A DNA stretch of 31,234 bases. Source: JBCDCB01 sp039182735. GTDB lineage: Bacteria; Planctomycetota; Phycisphaerae; Phycisphaerales; UBA1924. Positions 7,614 to 14,135 of this stretch are shown in pieces. Position 1 is the first letter of the stretch; each line of letters starts with the position of its first letter. The stretch is from contig JBCDCB010000037.1 of the NCBI GenBank assembly GCA_039182735.1, forward strand, positions 1 to 31,234. The letters run 5' to 3'. Both the position numbers and the translations under genes were made by a program. Below the pieces are notes generated by a model. That model was not told where the DNA came from, did not search any database, and worked only from the letters and a program-made list of their open reading frames with translations.

Positions 7614-8651
7614 ATGCGACTCGTTCTTGCCAACCCGCGCGGCTTCTGCGCCGGCGTCCACATGGCGATCGACGTCGTCGATCAGCTCCTCGACCTCTGC
7701 CCCGAGGAGCACATCTACGTTTATCACGCGATCGTCCACAACAAGCATGTCGTGTCTCGGTTCGAGGATCGGGGCGTGACGTTTGTCGAGGATGTGGGCG
7801 ACGTTCCAGAGGGTGCGATCGTCGTGTTCAGTGCGCACGGCGTCTCCCCGCAGGTCCGCGGTGCCGCGAAGGCGCGGGATCTCCGCGCGGTTGATGCGAC
7901 CTGCCCGCTCGTCACCAAGGTCCACATGGAGGCGATTCGCTACGCGAAGCAGGGCTATCAGATCCTGCTCGTTGGGCACGCCGATCACCAGGAGGTCGTC
8001 GGAACACGCGGCGAAGCGCCGGACTCGATCCAGGTCGTCGAGTCGCCTGCTGATATCCCGAGCCTGTCGATCGACGATCCGACCAAGCTCGTATATCTCA
8101 CTCAGACCACGCTGAGCACCGACGATGCGTTCGTGATCATCGACGCGCTCAAGGAGGCCTTTCCGGAGATCAAGGAGCCGCCCAGCAGCGATATCTGTTA
8201 CGCGACGACAAACCGCCAGACCGCGGTACGGCAAATCGCACCCGCGTGCGACCTGTGCCTTGTCGTGGGGTCGCGGAACTCGTCGAACTCGGTGCGGCTC
8301 ACGGAGATCAGCGAGAACGTCGGCTGCCCGGGGCGATTGATCGACGATGTGAGCGAGATCGACCCGGCATGGTTCGACGGCGTCGATCGAGTCCTCGTCA
8401 CCGCAGGGGCCTCTGCGCCGGAAGATCTTGTTGCGGGCGTGTGCCGTCATCTTGTCAAGGAATATGGCGCGGAGATCGAGATCGCGGACGTCTTTGAGGA
8501 AGACGTGGAGTTCGCGATCCCGGCGACGCTCAAACGCATGATGCGTGATCGAGGCGTGGACCCCGCCGAACGCCGCATCCACTTTACGCGGCCCGACGTC
8601 ACGCAGGACCTGTACGGCGCGGTGCCCCTCACCGTGAGCGCGAGCGGTTGA
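7614..8651 (+). CDS. ispH: IspH, 4-hydroxy-3-methylbut-2-enyl diphosphate reductase
   Basis: IspH is the last enzyme of the MEP pathway and makes IPP and DMAPP with an Fe-S cluster. Cluster cysteines appear in the usual places: ANPRGFCAGV (Cys12), DATCPLVTKVH and CYATTNRQ. The substrate-binding segments FSAHGV and VGSRNSSNSVRL are also present. From the ATG at 7614 the protein has 345 residues, slightly longer than the Escherichia coli enzyme. The frame is open upstream, but translation from there would overlap hpnC and lacks family similarity; GAGGAA lies about ten bases before the chosen start. The next gene overlaps it by four bases (TTGA), indicating an operon with the PTPS-like gene and rlmN. 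Confidence 0.95.
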   Translation: MRLVLANPRGFCAGVHMAIDVVDQLLDLCPEEHIYVYHAIVHNKHVVSRFEDRGVTFVEDVGDVPEGAIVVFSAHGVSPQVRGAAKARDLRAVDATCPLVTKVHMEAIRYAKQGYQILLVGHADHQEVVGTRGEAPDSIQVVESPADIPSLSIDDPTKLVYLTQTTLSTDDAFVIIDALKEAFPEIKEPPSSDICYATTNRQTAVRQIAPACDLCLVVGSRNSSNSVRLTEISENVGCPGRLIDDVSEIDPAWFDGVDRVLVTAGASAPEDLVAGVCRHLVKEYGAEIEIADVFEEDVEFAIPATLKRMMRDRGVDPAERRIHFTRPDVTQDLYGAVPLTVSASG

Positions 8652-9157
8652 ACGTGTCGGGACGCGCGCGCACGACAACGATCCGTGTCGACCGGGAAGT
8701 GATCGGCTTTGTCGCCGGGCACTTCACGATTTTCGGCGAGTCGCAGCGCGAACGCCTGCACGGGCACAACTTTGATGTCTCCTTCGAGGTCGATGGCGAG
8801 GTCGATGACAACGGGATGCTCGCGAACTACTCGCAGCTCCGACGCTCGATGCGCGACCTGACGCAGGAGCTCGACGAGTACTTCCTGCTCCCGTCGCAGT
8901 CGCCGCATCTGCGGATCGAGCGCGATGGCGAGATGGTCTACGCGCACTTCGCGGGCACACGGATCCCCTTCCTCGCGGAGGACGTGCTGGTGCTGCCGGT
9001 CGTGAACGTCACGCTCGAAGAGCTCGCGCGATACCTGACGGAGCAGTTCATCGATCGGACCGGGCTGCGCCGCGACGACTCGGTCCTGAGCGTGACGGTG
9101 CGCGTGTCGAGCAAGCCAGGGCAGGACGCGTCGTTCACGTGGCGGCGGGAGCGCTGA
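8648..9157 (+). CDS. PTPS/QueD-superfamily protein with an altered active site
   Basis: This 169-residue protein has the T-fold features of 6-pyruvoyl-tetrahydropterin synthase / QueD / PTPS-III. The three zinc histidines are kept: FVAGHF (His25) and LHGHNF (His38, His40). The pocket segment NVTLEELARYL (120-130) is also present. The catalytic cysteine usually found just before HGH is missing; the segment reads QRERLHGH with Glu35, as in PTPS-III enzymes that replace dihydroneopterin aldolase. The usual LDH/LDHH motif is LDEYF (76-79), and the C-terminal substrate-anchoring glutamate appears to be serine (VRVSSKPGQ). The start is TTG at 8648, overlapping the ispH stop; GTG at 8654 is possible. 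A folate or deazapurine role is uncertain. Confidence 0.8.
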   Translation: MNVSGRARTTTIRVDREVIGFVAGHFTIFGESQRERLHGHNFDVSFEVDGEVDDNGMLANYSQLRRSMRDLTQELDEYFLLPSQSPHLRIERDGEMVYAHFAGTRIPFLAEDVLVLPVVNVTLEELARYLTEQFIDRTGLRRDDSVLSVTVRVSSKPGQDASFTWRRER

Positions 9158-9160
9158 ATC

Positions 9161-10300
9161 GTGCGCGCGCCGGAGCAGCACATCTTCTCGCACACGCTCG
9201 ATTCGCTCGGCGACTGGTTCGAAGCGAAATCGCTGCCGAGGTTCCGCGCGAAGCAGGTGCTTGAGTGGGTCTACCGCAAGAACGTGGTCGAGCCCGGCGC
9301 GATGACGAACCTCGGCAAGCGCGAACGCACACTGCTCACAGATGGCATGGTGTTCGACTCGGGCGAGACACTCGCGCACCAGGTCGCCAGCGACGGCACA
9401 CAGAAACTGCTCGTCGAATGGTGGGACGGCGACGCGCCGGGCGCCCCGGCGCTCCCGGTGCTCGGTCAGCGGGCGGGTGATCCGACCCGGCAGACCGAGT
9501 GCGTGATGATCCCCGCGGAGAGCCGATCGAGCGGCGCGGTGCGTAAGACGGCGTGCGTGTCGAGCCAGGTCGGTTGTCCCGTTGGCTGCCGGTTCTGCGC
9601 GAGCGGGATGGGCGGGCTGGACGGGAACCTCACCGCAGGGCGGATTGTCGAACAGGTGCACCGGCTCGCGCGGCTGCCGCGCGTCGAGCGGATCTCGAAC
9701 GTGGTCTTCATGGGTATGGGCGAACCGCTTTCGAACTTTGGTGCAGTGAACGATGCGGTGCGCACAATGACGGCGGACTGGGGGCTCGGGATCTCGGCGC
9801 GCCGGATCACCATCTCGACCGTCGGTCTGCCCAAGGCGATCGAGAAGTTGGCCGATCGATTCGATGTGCCGGTGACGCTCGCGCTCTCGCTTCACGCGAC
9901 GGACGACGCGCTTCGCCGGGAACTGATCCCGTGGGCGGAGTACAGCACGATCGAACAGCTCCTTGCGGCGTGCCAGACATGGTTCGAGAAGACCGGAAGA
10001 GAAATCACGCTCGAGTACACGCTGCTCCGCGAGGTGAACGATCGTCCCGCGCACGCCGAACGGCTGGCTGAACTCGCCAGGACCATGCGTGGGAACGTCA
10101 ACCTCATCCGGTACAACGAGGTCGAAGGCGTGCCGTACCGGCGTCCGCTCGGCGAAGACGTGCGTGAGTTCCAGCGGATCCTCCGCGAGCGTGGGGTGAA
10201 CGCGCACATCCGCGCGAGCCGAGGGCGGGACATCTCGGCGGCGTGCGGGCAGCTCCGCCACGAGCGCGCTGAGTCGCCGGGCGATCCGGTCAACATCTGA
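9161..10300 (+). CDS. rlmN: RlmN, dual-specificity 23S rRNA/tRNA A-2 methyltransferase
   Basis: RlmN is a radical SAM enzyme that methylates C2 of A2503 in 23S rRNA and A37 in some tRNAs. The cluster motif is CPVGCRFC (Cys139, 143, 146). The two cysteines of the methyl-transfer mechanism align: Cys132 in ACVSSQVGC, seven residues before the cluster as in the E. coli enzyme, and Cys362 in DISAACGQL near the C-terminus. FMGMGEPLSN and ISTVGLP are further family marks. The length of 379 residues is normal; an insert of about 20 residues rich in Gly and Pro precedes the catalytic domain. The start is GTG at 9161, three bases after the previous stop, with GGGAG nine bases upstream. Confidence 0.95.
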   Translation: MRAPEQHIFSHTLDSLGDWFEAKSLPRFRAKQVLEWVYRKNVVEPGAMTNLGKRERTLLTDGMVFDSGETLAHQVASDGTQKLLVEWWDGDAPGAPALPVLGQRAGDPTRQTECVMIPAESRSSGAVRKTACVSSQVGCPVGCRFCASGMGGLDGNLTAGRIVEQVHRLARLPRVERISNVVFMGMGEPLSNFGAVNDAVRTMTADWGLGISARRITISTVGLPKAIEKLADRFDVPVTLALSLHATDDALRRELIPWAEYSTIEQLLAACQTWFEKTGREITLEYTLLREVNDRPAHAERLAELARTMRGNVNLIRYNEVEGVPYRRPLGEDVREFQRILRERGVNAHIRASRGRDISAACGQLRHERAESPGDPVNI

Positions 10301-10324
10301 AGGGCGAGATCCCCAACAGTGATG

Positions 10325-10330
10325 TAGGAT
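10325..10330 (+). promoter_or_regulatory. -10-like element upstream of the methyltransferase gene
   Basis: TAGGAT in GATGTAGGATCCC, 63 bases before the GTG start at 10394 and after the rlmN stop. It matches four of six bases of TATAAT, is preceded by TG as in extended -10 promoters, and has no recognisable -35. Confidence 0.3.
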
Positions 10331-10393
10331 CCCGCGATCCCCCGCGCCCCGCGGAGGAGCCGCAGATGACCCGACCCCGCGGAGAACGACGCT

Positions 10394-11131
10394 GTGATCG
10401 ATCTTCTGAAAAGGCTCCGCCAAGCAGGACGGATGTTCACGCAGGCGCGGATGCCACGACGCGCCCGCGTGGAGATCGAAGGGAAGACGATCAAGGAGCG
10501 ATCGGCACCGGGCGGCATCGGCGCCGAGACGGCGCAGTTCCTCGCCGATCGCATCAGCGACCTGCGCCCAGAGCGTGTGCTCGAGTGCGGGCCCGGTGCC
10601 TCGACGATCATGATGGCGCGGGTCATGCAGAAGCTCGGCATTGACGGGACGATCGTCTCGCTCGAGCACGACGAGGGCTGGGCCGAGGTCGCGCAGAGCC
10701 GGATCGATGAAGCCGGCGTGCATGACTTTGTGGATCTCGTTGTCACGCCGCTGACGCCCGCGCTCGGGGATCACGTCGAGCGGCTCAACGGCTGCGGCGT
10801 CAGCGAGTGGTACGAGAGCATCGACGCGATCGTCGAACGAGGCCCGTACGACTTTGTCTTCGTAGACGGCCCGCCCGCCCTCGACGGTCGCCCGCGGCGC
10901 GCCCCCGTGCTCCCCCTGCTGTGGGACGCGATCAACGACGGCGCGGAGATCGTTCTCGACGACGGAAACCGCCCGGGCGAGAAAGAAACCGTCCGCTACT
11001 GGCGAGACCGCTTCGGGCCCTCGATCGATGGCGAACTGCTCTCTCTTGGCAAAGGCCTCTGGCACATGCACAAACGCCCGCTGCCCGACGATGTCTCGAG
11101 CGGGTCGGCCGCGATGACCGCGAGCGGGTGA
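10394..11131 (+). CDS. Class I SAM-dependent methyltransferase-like protein, substrate unknown
   Basis: The 245-residue protein shows a Rossmann-type methyltransferase pattern: motif I VLECGPGASTIMM (62-74), an acidic end of strand 2 in IVSLEHDE, and the motif IV region FVFVDGPPA, all in order. It resembles small-molecule/O-methyltransferases of the TylF/methyltransferase-24 type more than rRNA enzymes, but no substrate can be named. The start is GTG at 10394. Its stop overlaps the start of the flavin-reductase-like gene by one base (TGATG), so the two are probably co-translated. The C-terminal tail (LPDDVSSGSAAMTASG) looks disordered. Confidence 0.75.
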   Translation: MIDLLKRLRQAGRMFTQARMPRRARVEIEGKTIKERSAPGGIGAETAQFLADRISDLRPERVLECGPGASTIMMARVMQKLGIDGTIVSLEHDEGWAEVAQSRIDEAGVHDFVDLVVTPLTPALGDHVERLNGCGVSEWYESIDAIVERGPYDFVFVDGPPALDGRPRRAPVLPLLWDAINDGAEIVLDDGNRPGEKETVRYWRDRFGPSIDGELLSLGKGLWHMHKRPLPDDVSSGSAAMTASG

Positions 11132-11778
11132 TGCAGATCGACCCCGCGGAACTGCCCGCCGGCGCGCGATACAAGCTGCTCATCGGCGGGATCGTGCCGA
11201 GGCCCATCGCGTTCGTCTCAACGGTGAACACGAACGGGCAATCGAACCTCGCGCCGTACTCCTTCTTCGCGGGTGTCGGCAGCGACCCGATGACGCTGCT
11301 GTTTTGCCCCGCCACGCAGCCCGACGGTCGCGACAAGGACTCCCTCCGCAATGCCCTGCCCCCAGGCGAGGGCGGGACGGGCGAATTCGTCGTCAACGTC
11401 GCGACCGAGGCTTATGCGGCGAAGGTGTCCGCCGCCGCCGAGGACCTGCAGCACGGCGTCAGCGAGTTCATGCTCACGGGGCTGACCGAAGCGCCGTGCG
11501 CGCGCGTCGGCGCGCCGTGGGTGGCCGAGAGCCCCATCGCCTTCGAATGCCGAACGGTGCAGGTCGTGCGCACGAACCCCGGCGTTCCGAACGCCGGCAA
11601 CATCGTGATCGGCGAGGTGGTGTGGGTGCACGTCGCGGACGAGATCGTCAACGAACGCCTGCACATCGATCCGGACGCGCTGCGCGCGATCGGACGCATG
11701 GGCGGGCTCACGTACTCGACGACGCGGGACCGCTTCGACATGCCGCGGGGGCGGGCGGCCCTCGAACGCGGCGTGTGA
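11131..11778 (+). CDS. Flavin reductase-like FMN-binding split-barrel protein
   Basis: This is a 215-residue member of the flavin reductase/DIM6-NTAB split-barrel family. Typical marks are the N-terminal LIGGIVPRPIAFVSTVN, then NLAPYSFFAGVGSDPMTLLF, the segment EFVVNVAT, and the late NIVIGEVVWVHV and the ending MGGLTYSTT. Such proteins bind FMN and reduce flavin or act as flavin-dependent oxidoreductases of unknown substrate. The ATG at 11131 overlaps the preceding methyltransferase stop by one base. The stop lies one base from the convergent purF stop. The family call is firm; the reaction is not known. Confidence 0.85.
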   Translation: MQIDPAELPAGARYKLLIGGIVPRPIAFVSTVNTNGQSNLAPYSFFAGVGSDPMTLLFCPATQPDGRDKDSLRNALPPGEGGTGEFVVNVATEAYAAKVSAAAEDLQHGVSEFMLTGLTEAPCARVGAPWVAESPIAFECRTVQVVRTNPGVPNAGNIVIGEVVWVHVADEIVNERLHIDPDALRAIGRMGGLTYSTTRDRFDMPRGRAALERGV

Positions 11779-11779
11779 C

Positions 11780-13270
11780 TCAGCAGTTCTTTGCGAGCAC
11801 CTCTTTGCGCAGCGAGGGATCGACCGCGATGGGGTAGTCCCCCGAGTAGCACGCGGTGCAATAGCGATCGGCGGGGACGTCCGCGTTGCCCACGCATCGC
11901 AGCAGGCCATCGAGGGAGAGGTACGCGAGCGAATCGACACCCAGCAGCGCGCGGATCTGTTCGGTCGTGCGGCCGGTCGCGACGAGCTGCTGCACGTCGG
12001 GAAAGTCCACGCCGAAGTAGCACGCGTGGCGGATCGGCGGGCACGAGATGCGGAGATGAATCTCTTTCGCACCCGCCTTGCGGAGCTGATCCATCTTGGC
12101 GCGCGTCGTGGTGCCGCGAACGACGGAATCGTCCACGACGACGATGCGCTTGTCGCGCACGATCTCGGCGATCACGTTGAGCTTGAGGCGCACGGCGGAG
12201 ACGCGTTCCTCGTCGGTGGGTTTGATGAAGGTCCGCCCGACGTAGCGGTTGGGGATGATGCCCTCGCGGTACGGGTAGCCGCTGGCACGGGCGAAGCCGG
12301 TTGCGGAGGAGCGACCGGAGTCCGGCATCGGCAGCACGATGTCCGCGGCGACGGGCGCTTCGTCCCACAGCGTCTCGCCCAGTTTCTCGCGGATGAGCTG
12401 CACGGTGGAGCCGAACACGCGTGACGCCGGGCTTGCGAAGTAGACGTGCTCGAAGACGCAGTGCGCCAGGCGTGGCGAGGGCTCGGCGAAGCGCCGCGAT
12501 GAGACGCCATCGTCGTTGAGCGTGACGATCTCGCCGGGCTCGATCTCGCGTTCGTACGTCGCGCCGATGACGTCGAGCGCCACGGTCTCGGACGCGACGA
12601 CCGGGGCGCCATCGCTCGTTCGACCGAGCACCAGCGGACGCCACCCGTGGCGATCGCGCGCGACCTCCACGCGATCTCGCGACAGCAGCACGAAGCAGAA
12701 AGCGCCCTCGAGCCGTTCCATCGCCGAAGCGAGCGGATCCGGCGCGCCGCGTGCCGCTTCGTGGGCGATCACGTGGAGCACGACCTCGGTGTCGGACGTC
12801 GCGTGGAAGGCGGCACCGGCCTCTTCCAGCTCTCGACGGAGCACGTGGGCGTTCGTGAGGTTGCCGTTGTGCGCGATCGCCAGCGCGCCGGCGGCGAACT
12901 GCCCGACGAAGGGTTGGGCATTCTCAGCCGATGACACGCCGGTGGTCGAGTAGCGGTTGTGGGCGATGACCCCGCCGGGCGTCCCGTCGCGCGATGCGGC
13001 GACCGCGTCGAGTTCTTCGAGGTGCTCGTTGGCAAAGACGTTCGCGACGAGGCCCATGTCACTGTGCCTGTGGAGGCGTTCGCCGTCGGTGGCAACGATG
13101 CCGGCGGATTCCTGACCCCGGTGCTGGAGCGCGAAGAGCGCGTAGTAGGCGAGCCTCGCGGGGTTGGGCGCACCCCACGCCGCGAAGACGCCGCAGTGCT
13201 CGCGGGGCTCGTCGAGGACGGGCATCGGGATATCGGTGCCGCCAGAGTTTCCGCTGGGTTGGCTGGGCAT
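11780..13270 (-). CDS. purF: Amidophosphoribosyltransferase (PurF)
   Basis: PurF makes 5-phosphoribosylamine from PRPP and glutamine, the first step of de novo purine synthesis. The N-terminal glutaminase nucleophile is Cys26 in EHCGVFA, preceded by a propeptide that would be removed. The motifs AHNGNLTN and HRGQESAGI belong to the glutaminase domain. The PRPP loop is IVVVDDSVVRGTT. Cysteines in HCVFEHVYF, ISCPPIRHACYFG and CTACYSGDYP match those that hold the 4Fe-4S cluster in the Bacillus subtilis-type enzyme. The length of 496 residues is normal. It is a lone gene on its strand, with a -10-like TAGACT at 13311-13306, 36 bases upstream. Confidence 0.96.
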   Translation of the reverse strand: MPSQPSGNSGGTDIPMPVLDEPREHCGVFAAWGAPNPARLAYYALFALQHRGQESAGIVATDGERLHRHSDMGLVANVFANEHLEELDAVAASRDGTPGGVIAHNRYSTTGVSSAENAQPFVGQFAAGALAIAHNGNLTNAHVLRRELEEAGAAFHATSDTEVVLHVIAHEAARGAPDPLASAMERLEGAFCFVLLSRDRVEVARDRHGWRPLVLGRTSDGAPVVASETVALDVIGATYEREIEPGEIVTLNDDGVSSRRFAEPSPRLAHCVFEHVYFASPASRVFGSTVQLIREKLGETLWDEAPVAADIVLPMPDSGRSSATGFARASGYPYREGIIPNRYVGRTFIKPTDEERVSAVRLKLNVIAEIVRDKRIVVVDDSVVRGTTTRAKMDQLRKAGAKEIHLRISCPPIRHACYFGVDFPDVQQLVATGRTTEQIRALLGVDSLAYLSLDGLLRCVGNADVPADRYCTACYSGDYPIAVDPSLRKEVLAKNC

Positions 13271-13305
13271 CGTCCTGAACCCTCGGGGGTTGGGGGAAAC
13301 GAGAG

Positions 13306-13311
13306 TCTAGG
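13306..13311 (-). promoter_or_regulatory. -10-like element upstream of purF
   Basis: On the minus strand, TAGACT in the context CGTCCTAGACTCTCG lies 36 bases before the purF ATG. It matches four of six TATAAT positions. No convincing -35 was seen. Confidence 0.35.
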
Positions 13312-13326
13312 ACGGCGCGGGGGGGG

Positions 13327-13332
13327 TATACT
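13327..13332 (+). promoter_or_regulatory. -10-like element upstream of rpsD
   Basis: TATACT in GGGGGTATACTCGTC matches five of six bases of TATAAT. It is 158 bases before the rpsD ATG, so the transcript would have a leader of about 150 bases. Confidence 0.4.
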
Positions 13333-13363
13333 CGTCGCTCACAACCGGACCCCACTCGGCGTG

Positions 13364-13475
13364 GCGGCGTGTTGCCGCTCGTGAGCCGCAGTCGCGGGAC
13401 TCGCTGGTCGAAGGGTCGCTCATAGCCGCCCGCCCCTGTGTGGCGGCATCAGCACCCCGCCGAAGGCTCGGCGGG
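13364..13475 (+). promoter_or_regulatory. Structured rpsD leader with three hairpins
   Basis: Three perfect stems lie between the -10-like box and rpsD: GCGGC gtgtt GCCGC (13364-13378), GCCGCC with an 11-base loop and GGCGGC (13425-13447), and CCCGCCGA aggc TCGGCGGG (13456-13475). The last ends five bases before the GGAGG Shine-Dalgarno sequence (13480-13484). S4 is a known translational autoregulator in other bacteria, so an S4-binding leader is plausible but not shown. Confidence 0.45.
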
Positions 13476-13489
13476 AGACGGAGGCACGA

Positions 13490-14089
13490 ATGGCCCGCTA
13501 CACGGGACCCAAGGTCCGACTGTCGCGCCGCGTCGGCGTCCCCATCGCCGACATCCCCAAGCACACCGCCAACCGCCAGCTCACGCCGCCCGGCATCCAC
13601 GGGTATCGCGGGCGTCGCCTGCGTGACTACGGGCTGCGACTGAACGAGAAGCAGAAGCTCCGCTACCACTACGGCGTGCTGGAGAAGCAGTTCCGGCGGT
13701 ACATCGCGGAGGCGTCGCGCCGCAAGGGCAACACCGGTGAGGTGCTGCTCGAGCTGCTCGAGCGCCGCCTGGACAACGTCGTGCGCCGCACGGGCGTGGT
13801 CCGCACGGTGTGGGCCTCGCGGCAGATGGTCGTACACGGCCACGTCAAGGTGAACGGCAAAAAGGTCGATCGCCCGAGCTACCAGCTCAAGGTTGGCGAC
13901 GTCGTCACCTTCCGCGACAAGATCCACAAGGTCATCCGCGACAACATGGAGTCGATCGTCGGGCACGTCGTGCCTGAGTGGATCGAGTTCAACCCCGCGG
14001 AGCTCAAGGGAACCATCGCGGCGCTGCCGGTGCCCGAGCAGGTCCCCTTCGATGTGAACACCAACCTGATCGTCGAGTTCTACCGCTGA
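13490..14089 (+). CDS. rpsD: 30S ribosomal protein S4
   Basis: S4 nucleates assembly of the small subunit by binding 16S rRNA. The 199-residue protein begins MARYTGPKVRLSRRVGVPI, continues with the family marks YGLRLNEKQKLRYHYGVLEKQ in overlapping parts, and has the S4 RNA-binding domain with LDNVVRRTG, ASRQMVVHGHVKVNGKKV and VGDVV. It lacks the N-terminal zinc cysteines found in some S4 proteins, so it is the zinc-independent form. GGAGG lies six bases before the ATG. It stands alone, away from the usual rpsM-rpsK-rpsD-rpoA cluster, next to purF and a PpiD-like gene. Confidence 0.97.
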   Translation: MARYTGPKVRLSRRVGVPIADIPKHTANRQLTPPGIHGYRGRRLRDYGLRLNEKQKLRYHYGVLEKQFRRYIAEASRRKGNTGEVLLELLERRLDNVVRRTGVVRTVWASRQMVVHGHVKVNGKKVDRPSYQLKVGDVVTFRDKIHKVIRDNMESIVGHVVPEWIEFNPAELKGTIAALPVPEQVPFDVNTNLIVEFYR

Positions 14090-14095
14090 TCCGAG

Positions 14096-14113
14096 GCGCG
14101 CCGGAGGGCGCGC
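14096..14113 (+). other. GC-rich hairpin between rpsD and the PpiD-like gene
   Basis: A perfect 7-bp stem GCGCGCC ggag GGCGCGC sits seven bases after the rpsD stop. It has no T-run, so it may stabilise the rpsD 3' end or partly terminate rather than act as a standard intrinsic terminator. Confidence 0.35.
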
Positions 14114-14135
14114 ACGGCGCGGGTCGGAGCGGTCC

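Noticed and set aside
10366..10644. An alternative ATG-started frame just upstream of the methyltransferase gene
   Set aside because: It runs in a different frame from the methyltransferase motifs and gives an Arg/His/Asp-rich product. The GTG at 10394 leads into clear SAM-binding motifs.
8447..11071. An 874-codon open frame on the minus strand
   Set aside because: It lies antisense to ispH, the PTPS gene, rlmN and the methyltransferase gene, all with clear motifs. Its product is Arg/His/Asp-rich with no motif, the usual result of high GC at third codon positions.
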